Positions 1 through 5,343 of a stretch of 6,951 nucleotides of DNA are shown here, piece after piece (positions within the stretch are counted from its first letter, which is position 1; each line of letters starts with the position of its first letter). The stretch lies in the NCBI GenBank assembly GCA_042576225.1, contig JBHPCA010000053.1:1-6951 (forward strand). Reading direction: 5' to 3'. This DNA is from GWF2-30-66 sp042576225 (GTDB taxonomy: Bacteria; Babelota; Babeliae; Babelales; Vermiphilaceae). The position numbers and the translations under genes are program-made. The notes beneath the pieces were generated by a model. It did not search any database and had not been told where the DNA came from. It was given only the letters and a program-made list of their open reading frames with translations.

Positions 1-765
1 TATGCTTCGATGGGTTTTGAAGCTGCTTGTATTTTGAGCTCCAAAATAGAAAACCCTTCAAAGAATGCGCCTAAGGCAATATTGATCTCTTATGGGATTG
101 CACTTTCAGTCGCAACAATATACCAGTTTATGTTTTATGGCTCTTTGGGAACAGCGCTTTCTTCAATAACACTAACTCCTGAATATTTACATGCGTTCCC
201 TGTTTTTTTACAAAAATTACTTCCTCATTTGCCAAAAATGGCATTTTATTTACAAGCTATTCTTCACTTGGCAATCGCATCATCTGCATTGGGAGGCAGT
301 TACGGAATTATGTTTAGTAATACCTGGAACCTGTTCACCATAGCGAAGAACAAACATATATTTTTCTCAAAACTGTTCACAAAATTTAACAAAAGCGCAA
401 TACCATTTGCCAGTGTTATATTTATCGGGATAATCTACATAACCTACCTACTTGTCAGCGGGGGTAGCCAAATGCATCTGGCGCCAATGAGTTCCCTAGG
501 TGTCGTTTTGGCATACACACTCAGTGTACTGGCTCTGTTTATAGCCAAAATTAAACGATCTGAGGTAAAAATTCCCCTCTGGGTCCCTGCAATCGGCCTA
601 GTTAACTGCAGCATCTTGATCTATTCATGCATCAAAACGCTTATTGAAAAAGGCCTCTCATCGCTTGTCATGTTTACTCTTATGATGCTCTTGGGCATCA
701 TAATGTTTTTTGTAACGCAAATGAGAAACAAAACAAACAAACAAGAGCAAGCACCAAGATTTTAA
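1..765 (+). CDS. APC-family amino acid permease, C-terminal half (5' partial)
   Basis: The reading frame is open from base 1 and ends at TAA 763-765, so the gene begins upstream; the Met codon at 10 is internal. The first residues (Y-A-S-M-G-F-E-A-A) followed by a charged loop with E-N-P-S-K-N-A-P-K-A-I match the conserved loop that follows the F-x-G-F-E helix of amino acid-polyamine-organocation transporters. Counting from Met at 10, about six hydrophobic segments follow, near residues 24-47, 77-103, 131-151, 158-180, 189-211 and 217-237, then a short Lys/Gln-rich cytoplasmic tail. That equals the second half of a 12-helix inner-membrane transporter. The substrate cannot be told; amino acid uptake or exchange is inferred from the family. 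No terminator hairpin is visible after the stop. The next gene lies in the same direction 100 nt away and appears to have its own promoter elements. Confidence 0.85.
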   Translation, partial: YASMGFEAACILSSKIENPSKNAPKAILISYGIALSVATIYQFMFYGSLGTALSSITLTPEYLHAFPVFLQKLLPHLPKMAFYLQAILHLAIASSALGGSYGIMFSNTWNLFTIAKNKHIFFSKLFTKFNKSAIPFASVIFIGIIYITYLLVSGGSQMHLAPMSSLGVVLAYTLSVLALFIAKIKRSEVKIPLWVPAIGLVNCSILIYSCIKTLIEKGLSSLVMFTLMMLLGIIMFFVTQMRNKTNKQEQAPRF

Positions 766-784
766 CGGGGCTTAAATATCTTTA

Positions 785-817
785 TTGACAAAGAAAAAAA
801 TAAATATAGCTTATAAG
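785..817 (+). promoter_or_regulatory. Possible promoter for the exported repeat protein
   Basis: A perfect TTGACA -35 box lies at 785-790. The best -10-like hexamer, TATAAG at 812-817, is 21 nt away, longer than the usual 16-18, and the intervening DNA is almost pure A/T. Either this is a weak sigma-70 promoter or the real -10 is a poorer match inside the AT tract. It would give a leader of about 40 nt before the ATG at 866. Confidence 0.35.
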
Positions 818-865
818 AACCATAATAGTTTTGAAGATAATTTTTTTAAATCTGGGGAGTAGCTC

Positions 866-2638
866 ATGATAAGAAAAACAAAGCTAATCAGGTGCGCCAT
901 TATCGCAACTACAGTAATAGTTCTTACTCAAGTAAACAGCACGCTTGGGATGAATTATAATAAAGAAGCCAAAAGCGTACTTAACCTCGACAGCCTTGGC
1001 ACATCTGTAAAGCTAGATCAACTAAATCATACAAACGCTCACATAAACCGTATTAAATCCATTAGCAAAAAATATAACTTTACATGCCTAGAACTAAAAA
1101 ATAAATCTCATATAATCCTGAAAAACAATAAGTTATATAGAAAAAATATTGTCTCATATAATTTCTTGGAAAACGGCGCTCTTTTACTTGTAAAGTATTC
1201 TTCAAATAAAGTTGAACTAACCAATCTAAAAAACGACAAAGCAATACTTGAGTTTAAAGATGTCTGTGAGCTCCAACTATTACTCTGCGATCAGTTTTTA
1301 TTCGTAAAATTCAGGGATAGTAGCGTCAAGCTTATCACGCTAGAAACATACAAAACTGCACTAGAGCGCAAAAACATAAATTATATTAAAAAATTATATA
1401 TGCGTATTTTGACATTTAAATACCACGATGGCCCAGATGAGATGATTAACCTAGAAAACTTCAAAAGCATAAGAAAACTTAAAGATATCATGTTCTACAC
1501 AAAACTGGGCAATAATAAATTGATCGTAGAGTATAACAATTCTACAGGTGGGCTTATCAACTTAGAAAACAATAAAACAATACGTACATTCAAAGCGTTT
1601 AAAAGCCATAAAATAGTGAACCGCAAAAAAAATAATAAAAAGATACTGGTAGAATACGGAAATAATATGGCTGAGCTCATCAACTTAGAAAACGATAAAA
1701 CAATACGTAAATTTGAGCAATTTAGTGATTATAAGCTTAATAGACTTTCAGATACTCGCTTAAGTTATTATTGGCAAATTAATTATCTGTTAAACAGCAA
1801 AAAAAAGGAGCTGCTATATCTTGGAAACAGCAAATCATATATATTTGACACTATCACTGCACTCAAAAAATTTCCCCTGTTACTGCTCATACTAAACGAC
1901 AAATCTCTTGTGCTCATTAACTTAAGCGATAATACCAATAAAGAACCAAAAGAATTTAAAAACATCGACTCTTTCAGATTCTCCTGTCAAAAAAGTAAAA
2001 ACCCATGCAAACCGCTATGGAAAATCCCTGTATCGCACAGCAAAGAATCTAAAAAGCATTATCTTATGGTAAAATACAAAGACGCATCTGCTAAATTAAT
2101 TAATTTAGAAAACTATAAAACAGTAAAGAGCTTTAAAGACGTTGATTCTTTTACTTTTTTACACAAAGAACATATGTTGCTCGTAAAATATAACGACAAG
2201 TCTCCTGAGCTTATTAACTTAGATAATACCAAGAATATAGACATAAAATTAAATAAGAACACTCAATATTGTGGGTACTCGCCCAAAAAAACATTTTTAT
2301 GGGCAAGATTACGTGATAAACATGATGATATTGGCTTTGAACTCATAAATATAAAAACTAAATCGAGAATAAAACTTCAAGATCTAGATGAAAATGGGAT
2401 AAAACGATTAAAAGATGAAAAACTTTTATGGATAAACTCGCATAATGGAGAAAAGAAAATAATTGAGACCCAAAATTTTAACACTATAAGAGCGTTTAAA
2501 AACAAAGAGAACGCAACACTAAAAAAAAACTTTTTACACTATATCAAAAAAGACAATACACATAAAATAATAGAGCTAGTAGAAATAACAAAAGCACTTG
2601 AGTTAGTAAAAAAAAAGAGCAAAAAGAAAATCGAGTAA
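866..2638 (+). CDS. Exported protein of degenerate WD40-like (beta-propeller) repeats
   Basis: No named homologue is recognised. The 590-residue product opens with a basic stretch and a hydrophobic core (residues 1-28, R-K-T-K then A-I-I-A-T-T-V-I-V-L), a Sec signal peptide probably cleaved near residue 28. From about residue 106 to the end, a unit of roughly 36-43 residues recurs 10 or 11 times. Its pattern is L-L-V-K-Y-x-D-x-S-x-x-L-I-N-L-E-N-x-K-T-I-R-x-F-K, with starts near 106, 144, 181, 219, 260, 338, 399, 437, 477, 520 and 556; 299-337 and 373-397 are degenerate or inserted. The L-I-N-L-E-N-x-K-T-I-R-x-F-K core resembles the WD40 strand I-K-L-W-D-L-E-T-G-K-E-I-R-T-L-K, but lacks the Trp and the GH dipeptide. 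A beta-propeller scaffold in the periplasm or outside the cell is inferred. The start is supported by GGGGAG at 854-859, six bases before ATG. The protein is very Lys-rich and ends in a basic tail. Confidence 0.8.
   Translation: MIRKTKLIRCAIIATTVIVLTQVNSTLGMNYNKEAKSVLNLDSLGTSVKLDQLNHTNAHINRIKSISKKYNFTCLELKNKSHIILKNNKLYRKNIVSYNFLENGALLLVKYSSNKVELTNLKNDKAILEFKDVCELQLLLCDQFLFVKFRDSSVKLITLETYKTALERKNINYIKKLYMRILTFKYHDGPDEMINLENFKSIRKLKDIMFYTKLGNNKLIVEYNNSTGGLINLENNKTIRTFKAFKSHKIVNRKKNNKKILVEYGNNMAELINLENDKTIRKFEQFSDYKLNRLSDTRLSYYWQINYLLNSKKKELLYLGNSKSYIFDTITALKKFPLLLLILNDKSLVLINLSDNTNKEPKEFKNIDSFRFSCQKSKNPCKPLWKIPVSHSKESKKHYLMVKYKDASAKLINLENYKTVKSFKDVDSFTFLHKEHMLLVKYNDKSPELINLDNTKNIDIKLNKNTQYCGYSPKKTFLWARLRDKHDDIGFELINIKTKSRIKLQDLDENGIKRLKDEKLLWINSHNGEKKIIETQNFNTIRAFKNKENATLKKNFLHYIKKDNTHKIIELVEITKALELVKKKSKKKIE
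1553..1714 (+). repeat. Near-identical DNA units inside the repeat protein gene
   Basis: Bases 1553-1591 and 1676-1714 encode L-I-N-L-E-N-(N/D)-K-T-I-R-(T/K)-F and match at 35 of 39 positions, 123 nt (41 codons) apart. Two differences are third-position changes and the other two change an amino acid. A more diverged copy of the same core lies at about 2093-2130. The similarity at DNA level points to fairly recent duplication of one repeat unit within the gene. Confidence 0.8.
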
Positions 2639-2754
2639 GAACTTCCCTGAAGATTAATAATCCATACAAAAATAACTTTAAAAAATTCACCCCCCGACTT
2701 CAATGTCATCAATTTAAGCGTCTATGTTTCGAATCTTCCATTTACGAGATACTT

Positions 2755-2805
2755 CCACCCGCTCTCCCTGAGCTTAGTTTATCCTGAGCTTGTCGAAGGG
2801 AAGGG
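2755..2805 (+). repeat. Interspersed repeat, copy 1 (CCTGAGCTTGTCGAAGG type)
   Basis: The core at 2765-2804 contains two CCTGAGCTT motifs 16 nt apart (starting 2767 and 2783) and ends in GTCGAAGGG. It is the reverse complement of 2971-3010 at 39 of 40 positions. The upstream flank CCACCCGC (2755-2762) and the trailing GGG are shared, at the same spacing give or take 1 nt, with the copy at 5053-5104, so the full unit is about 51 nt. Short intergenic repeats containing this core are common in many bacterial genomes and resemble REP elements. No coding function is likely. Confidence 0.85.
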
Positions 2806-2867
2806 TATATATTAAAAGTTTATTTTTTCTAAGAAAGGCATTTAAATGGCATTGATCTACAATTTAA

Positions 2868-2894
2868 AATATTTTTGCATAACGTAAAAATATT
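2868..2894. repeat. AT-rich inverted repeat (hairpin)
   Basis: An 11-bp stem (2868-2878 with 2884-2894, one G-T pair) encloses a 5-nt loop ATAAC. Nine of the pairs are A-T. It lies between two convergent genes and could act as a weak bidirectional transcription terminator, but the stem lacks the GC-rich base usual for intrinsic terminators. Confidence 0.4.
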
Positions 2895-2920
2895 CTGTCT
2901 TATAAATAGCCTCTCAGTAT

Positions 2921-2966
2921 TATTAGAAAAAAGCAACTTATATTAGAAAAAACAAGCTTCTAATAT
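2921..2966. repeat. 20-nt tandem duplication with a hairpin
   Basis: TATTAGAAAAAA occurs at 2921-2932 and again at 2941-2952, a 20-nt period whose second halves have diverged. The second copy also forms a 9-bp hairpin (2940-2948 with 2958-2966, loop of nine). Read on the - strand, T-runs lie within the loop and after the hairpin, so a weak terminator for mraY is possible. Confidence 0.4.
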
Positions 2967-2970
2967 GAAC

Positions 2971-3010
2971 CCTTTCCTTCGACAAGCTCAGGATAAACTA
3001 AGCTCAGGGA
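2971..3010 (-). repeat. Interspersed repeat, copy 2 (inverted)
   Basis: This is the reverse complement of 2765-2804 with a single mismatch (a T at 2975). The CCACCCGC flank of copy 1 is not kept here: the bases after 3010 match its complement at only about six of ten positions and instead form a separate GC-rich hairpin. With copy 1 it brackets 166 nt of AT-rich DNA. Confidence 0.85.
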
Positions 3011-3011
3011 C

Positions 3012-3042
3012 GACGGCTGGAAGCCGTCTTTCATGTTTTTTC
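3012..3042 (+). terminator. Terminator-like hairpin, + direction
   Basis: GACGGCT (3012-3018) pairs perfectly with AGCCGTC (3022-3028) around a GGA loop, and is followed by TTTCATGTTTTTT. The arrangement is that of an intrinsic terminator reading rightward. On the opposite strand no T-run follows, so it would not serve mraY. It could end transcripts of the repeat-protein gene, about 370 nt upstream, and keep them from running antisense into mraY. Confidence 0.5.
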
Positions 3043-3079
3043 GAATATTTTTTTAAGTTAATTAATTATCGAATTTGAA

Positions 3080-4144
3080 TTATCGTAACTTCAGTGTGAT
3101 CAAAGCAAACAAACATAAAATAAGTGATATAATCGCAAAACGAACGGTGATTTTTGACTCAGGCCACCCTAATAACTCAAAATGATGGTGTATCGGGGCC
3201 ATCTTTAAAAATCTTTTGCTCAAAAATCTAAATGTGAATATTTGCGTAATTACCGATAATGCTTCTATGACAAATAACCCGCCAGCTATGATTAATAACA
3301 ATTCCTGTTTTGCCATCAAGGCCATTAAAGCAAGAGCAGCACCTAAAGCCAAAGATCCAACATCGCCCATAAATATCTGGGCTGGGTACGCATTGTACCA
3401 TAAAAACCCAAGTGAGGCTCCTGTTAAAATCATAGCAAATATCATAACTTCAGAGCTTGCTGCAAAAGGAATATGTAAATAAGATGAAAGCTCATAATGC
3501 CCTGCCAAGTAAGCAATTATCCCAAATGTTACAAAATTGGGCAACAAAGAACCTATTGCAAGGCCATCTAACCCATCAGTTAAATTAACCGCATTGCTAC
3601 AACCCACAATAATAAACATAGCCCATGGAATAAAAAAGAGGCCTATATCAGGCGATACATTTTTAAAAAATGGAAACGATATACACGTAGTAAAACCTTT
3701 GCAGTAAAGTAACCCAACGGAAACTAAAAACGCAACAAGCCATTGGAAAAAAAACTTGGTTTTTATAGACATTCCCTTGCTTTTATTAATCTTGCTTAAG
3801 TCATCAAAAAAGCCTATCGCCCCAAAACCGAATAAGCACAGTAAAAATACCCATAGCTGCAAATTCGTCAAATCACACCAAAGTAACGCATTGACCAAAA
3901 AAGTTATGAGAATAAATATTCCCCCCATTGTAGGCATGTCATCTTTTTGCCTATGATTATCAGGAGTATCTTCACGCGCCTTAGCCCTAAAGAACATCTT
4001 GGACTTGCCAATAAACCACTGCCCAAATAAAATAGAGAAAATTAAAGACCCTAAAAGCCCTACTATCGCACGAAAACTCACATAATGGACGACATTACAT
4101 GCAGAGAAATATTGCTTTAGATATAGCGAAATGTGATACAGCAT
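3080..4144 (-). CDS. mraY: Phospho-N-acetylmuramoyl-pentapeptide-transferase (MraY)
   Basis: MraY is the integral inner-membrane enzyme that moves phospho-MurNAc-pentapeptide from UDP to undecaprenyl phosphate, giving lipid I. Numbered from the ATG at 4144-4142 (354 residues; E. coli has 360), the family landmarks are P-T-M-G-G at 71-75, the Asp pair in F-F-D-D-L-S-K (D114, D115), N-A-V-N-L-T-D-G-L-D-G-L-A at 184-196, F-M-G-D-V-G-S at 258-264 with the third catalytic Asp, and A-P-I-H-H-H-F-E at 316-323. About ten hydrophobic segments fit the fold. A TTG at 4153 would add three residues, but the ATG product begins M-L-Y-H-I-S-L-Y-L-K-Q-Y-F-S, collinear with the E. coli N-terminus, so ATG is preferred. 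GAGG lies three bases before it and GAAGG 13 bases before. The gene stands alone, without murF, murD or ftsW beside it. Confidence 0.97.
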   Translation of the reverse strand: MLYHISLYLKQYFSACNVVHYVSFRAIVGLLGSLIFSILFGQWFIGKSKMFFRAKAREDTPDNHRQKDDMPTMGGIFILITFLVNALLWCDLTNLQLWVFLLCLFGFGAIGFFDDLSKINKSKGMSIKTKFFFQWLVAFLVSVGLLYCKGFTTCISFPFFKNVSPDIGLFFIPWAMFIIVGCSNAVNLTDGLDGLAIGSLLPNFVTFGIIAYLAGHYELSSYLHIPFAASSEVMIFAMILTGASLGFLWYNAYPAQIFMGDVGSLALGAALALMALMAKQELLLIIAGGLFVIEALSVITQIFTFRFLSKRFLKMAPIHHHFELLGWPESKITVRFAIISLILCLFALITLKLR

Positions 4145-4180
4145 AAGCCTCAATAAGCCTTCAAATCCAGTGATTACAAA

Positions 4181-4186
4181 ATTATA
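4181..4186 (-). promoter_or_regulatory. Possible -10 box for mraY
   Basis: Read on the - strand, bases 4186-4181 are a perfect TATAAT about 37 nt before the mraY ATG. No good -35 box stands 16-18 nt upstream (the sequence there is T-rich), so this is only a candidate. An alternative pair farther upstream, TTGTGA then TAATTT with 17 nt between, is also weak. Confidence 0.3.
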
Positions 4187-4208
4187 TCTTACCCATATAT
4201 CTTAAAAA

Positions 4209-4267
4209 TGGCGTAAAAACGCCAAAATTACGCATATATGCAATATATCACAAAAACGCGATTACGC
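4209..4267. promoter_or_regulatory. Repeat cluster in the divergent mraY upstream region
   Basis: TGGCGT (4209-4214) and ACGCCA (4219-4224) form a 6-bp hairpin with a 4-nt A loop. A composite motif AAAAACGC followed closely by ATTACGC appears twice, at 4215-4233 and 4252-4267, 37 nt apart by the first half. Between them sits the perfect 10-nt palindrome GCATATATGC (4232-4241). Read toward mraY, the hairpin is followed by a run of five T. It may be a regulatory site or a weak attenuator; no known regulator is recognised. Confidence 0.35.
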
Positions 4268-4295
4268 CCATTTAATCTATATTTTAGGGGGGCTT

Positions 4296-4323
4296 TTGAC
4301 TCAGAAACCCTTTAGTTTATACT
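4296..4323 (+). promoter_or_regulatory. Promoter of the small exported protein gene
   Basis: TTGACT (4296-4301) and TATACT (4318-4323) each match the sigma-70 consensus at five of six positions and are separated by 16 nt. Transcription would start near 4330, giving a leader of about 56 nt that ends in the AAAGGAA ribosome site of the gene at 4386. Confidence 0.65.
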
Positions 4324-4385
4324 ATTATTACCCCATTGGAGTAAACCCCAAAACACAATAACCAAAATAACTTAAAGGAAAAGAT

Positions 4386-5027
4386 ATGAAAAACAGGAAG
4401 ATAAATATATTACGCAATATGCTAAAAAATATATTAGTATACACCATCATGATCGCTTGCATTACCGTAAGCAGTGTGAAGGCAATTGAGCCAAGCAAAC
4501 CTAGTGAGCTTGAAAAAGCAAAAGAAACCATATGCGAATTTAAAGGCATAATAAAAGAATTCTTTAACAAAAAAAATAACGAAACGTATAGACAACATTT
4601 GCAAAAATTTGCAAAAATACTTGCTTCGATAGAACTATTAGAATCTCAAGTTTCTGAAAAATATGAACAAACAGAATCTTCAAAAGACAAAGCTTTTCTT
4701 GAACTACTCGGCGAAATAAAAGAAAATACAAAAGCAATATATTATGCGTTAAACCAAAAATATAAAACGGTTCTATCTTTGGCCCTAGCTTTAGGTAAAG
4801 TATTTAAAAAATACGCTTCTGAAGCACACTTGGATAAATTAAAAGACAAGTTCGAAAGTCTAAAAGAACACTTAACTGAAGAAGAAGCAGCACAGCTTGC
4901 TGAAATCATGGATATTTTAGAAAATATCGCTGATGGAATACCTAAAAGTAAACTTACCTGTTTGTCTCGATTAAACAAAATATGGAAAAGAAAGACTTCA
5001 AGATCTGGAAATAGACGAGGCGTATAA
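4386..5027 (+). CDS. Small exported Lys/Glu-rich helical protein, possibly frameshifted at its end
   Basis: Not recognised as any known family. The start ATG is preceded by AAAGGAA (4374-4380) at good spacing, and a promoter lies about 60 nt upstream. Residues 1-33 are a signal peptide: basic start, hydrophobic core I-L-V-Y-T-I-M-I-A, then V-K-A before I34, a fair signal peptidase I site. Cys25 after I-A is a loose lipobox, so a lipoprotein is a less likely alternative. Residues 40-185 are rich in Lys, Glu, Leu and Ala with few Pro or Gly, and should form long helices or a helical bundle. The last residues (about 199-213: I-W-K-R-K-T-S-R-S-G-N-R-R-G-V) are abruptly basic and unlike the rest. 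In the +1 frame after the A-run at 4977-4980 the sequence instead stays Glu/Leu-rich and runs to a TGA at 5047-5049, so a 1-nt insertion or a slippage site is suspected. Confidence 0.75.
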   Translation: MKNRKINILRNMLKNILVYTIMIACITVSSVKAIEPSKPSELEKAKETICEFKGIIKEFFNKKNNETYRQHLQKFAKILASIELLESQVSEKYEQTESSKDKAFLELLGEIKENTKAIYYALNQKYKTVLSLALALGKVFKKYASEAHLDKLKDKFESLKEHLTEEEAAQLAEIMDILENIADGIPKSKLTCLSRLNKIWKRKTSRSGNRRGV

Positions 5028-5049
5028 CCAATTCTTACAATATCTATGA
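4973..5049 (+). other. Alternative-frame C-terminal tail of the preceding gene
   Basis: This frame is open between a TAA at 4972-4974 and the TGA at 5047-5049. Removing one A from the AAAA run at 4977-4980 would join it to the main frame as ...S-R-L-N-K-Y-G-K-E-R-L-Q-D-L-E-I-D and onward to Q-Y-L, adding about 22 residues after L-N-K in place of the present 14. Its acidic, helical composition matches the body of the protein better than the annotated end. Just beyond its stop, an interspersed repeat begins at 5053. Confidence 0.45.
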
Positions 5050-5052
5050 AGC

Positions 5053-5104
5053 CCACCCGCCTTCACCAAAGCTCAGTTTATCCTGAGTTTATCGAAGGAA
5101 CGGG
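5053..5104 (+). repeat. Interspersed repeat, copy 3 (degenerate)
   Basis: GCTCAGTTTATCCTGAGTTTATCGAAGGA (its core, 5071-5099) matches the equivalent part of copy 1 at 25 of 29 positions. The 5' flank CCACCCGC (5053-5060) and the final GGG are also shared with copy 1, with only a 1-nt length difference between flank and core. It has the same orientation as copy 1 and sits directly after the small exported protein gene. CTCAG and CTGAG (5072-5076, 5082-5086) can form a short hairpin. Confidence 0.7.
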
Positions 5105-5127
5105 CAAGCCGTAACGCTTGTGCTTAC

Positions 5128-5141
5128 TTTGACCGGTCAAA
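5128..5141. promoter_or_regulatory. Perfect 14-nt palindrome, candidate operator
   Basis: TTTGACCGGTCAAA reads the same on both strands. With small bulges, the symmetry extends to TGC at 5121-5123 and GCA at 5145-5147. It lies about 90 nt upstream of the mnmG -35 box, between the last repeat and the promoter. Loop-less symmetry suits a dimeric DNA-binding protein better than an RNA hairpin. The regulator is unknown. Confidence 0.35.
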
Positions 5142-5230
5142 AGTGCATCCTAAATAGGCATATTTCATGCCGCAATTCCAAACCTACGTCTAATAGATAG
5201 GGGAAATGGAGATAAGCGCCTTAGCAAACA

Positions 5231-5259
5231 TTGATTTGCAGCTAGGTAAATGATATAAT
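5231..5259 (+). promoter_or_regulatory. Strong extended -10 promoter of mnmG
   Basis: TTGATT (5231-5236) is followed after exactly 17 nt by a perfect TATAAT (5254-5259), preceded by TGA (5251-5253), which makes an extended -10 element. The expected start point is near 5266, giving a leader of roughly 90 nt to the mnmG ATG. This is the best sigma-70 promoter in the window. Confidence 0.75.
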
Positions 5260-5270
5260 GATAGTAGAAG

Positions 5271-5300
5271 CCCCTGATATGTTGTAAAGCATATCGGGGG
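5271..5300 (+). promoter_or_regulatory. Hairpin at the 5' end of the mnmG leader
   Basis: CCCCTGATATG (5271-5281) pairs with CATATCGGGGG (5290-5300) along 11 bp, with one G-T pair, around the 8-nt loop TTGTAAAG. It begins only about five bases after the predicted transcription start. The following bases (TCTGTATTATTAATTTT) are T-rich but not a clean T-run, so it is more likely a stabilising 5' structure or a leader control element than a terminator. A short RNA ending here cannot be excluded. Confidence 0.55.
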
Positions 5301-5317
5301 TCTGTATTATTAATTTT

Positions 5318-5343
5318 AGATTATTAATCTTAAGTTAACTTAA
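5318..5343. repeat. Two adjoining palindromes just before mnmG
   Basis: AGATTATTAATCT (5318-5330, symmetric about its central T) abuts TTAAGTTAACTTAA (5330-5343, a perfect 14-nt palindrome). ATTATTAAT also occurs as a direct repeat at 5306-5314 and 5320-5328. All of this is in the untranslated leader within 50 nt of the start codon. In such AT-rich DNA some symmetry arises by chance, so a regulatory role is tentative. Confidence 0.3.

Larger units (their letters stand above)
2639..3079. other. Convergent intergenic region, no gene seen
   Basis: This 441-nt gap lies between the 3' ends of the + strand repeat-protein gene and the - strand mraY. I see no convincing reading frame on either strand. 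Bases 2639-2754 show no recognisable element. From 2755 onward it carries two oppositely oriented interspersed repeats, AT-rich hairpins between them, and a GC-rich terminator-like hairpin just before the mraY 3' end; these are listed separately. Confidence 0.75.

Noticed and set aside
1495..1965. Open frames on the - strand at 1495-1683 and 1783-1965
   Set aside because: They are antisense shadows of the repeat protein; their Phe/Leu/Ser-rich products reflect complemented Lys/Asn/Glu codons, not real membrane proteins.
2765..3010. The inverted-repeat unit as a complete insertion sequence
   Set aside because: There is no transposase frame in the 166-nt interior and no clear target-site duplication; at most it is a non-autonomous element.
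3216..3956. Open frames on the + strand at 3216-3482 and 3756-3956
   Set aside because: They lie opposite mraY, whose motifs are intact across the whole region; the products have no family features or ribosome sites.
4145..4153. TTG at 4153 as the mraY start
   Set aside because: GAAGG lies four bases before it, so it is possible, but the ATG three codons later aligns exactly with the E. coli MraY N-terminus.
4328..5056. Open frames on the - strand at 4328-4570 and 4742-5056
   Set aside because: Both are opposite the small exported protein gene, which has a promoter, ribosome site and signal peptide; the antisense frames have none.
2755..5104. The three CCTGAGCTT-type repeats as a CRISPR array
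   Set aside because: The copies are irregularly spaced, in mixed orientation, separated by whole genes, and have no spacer-sized intervals or cas genes.
5271..5300. The leader hairpin as part of a tRNA
   Set aside because: Only one stem is present; there is no cloverleaf, no T-loop GTTCRA motif and no acceptor pairing.
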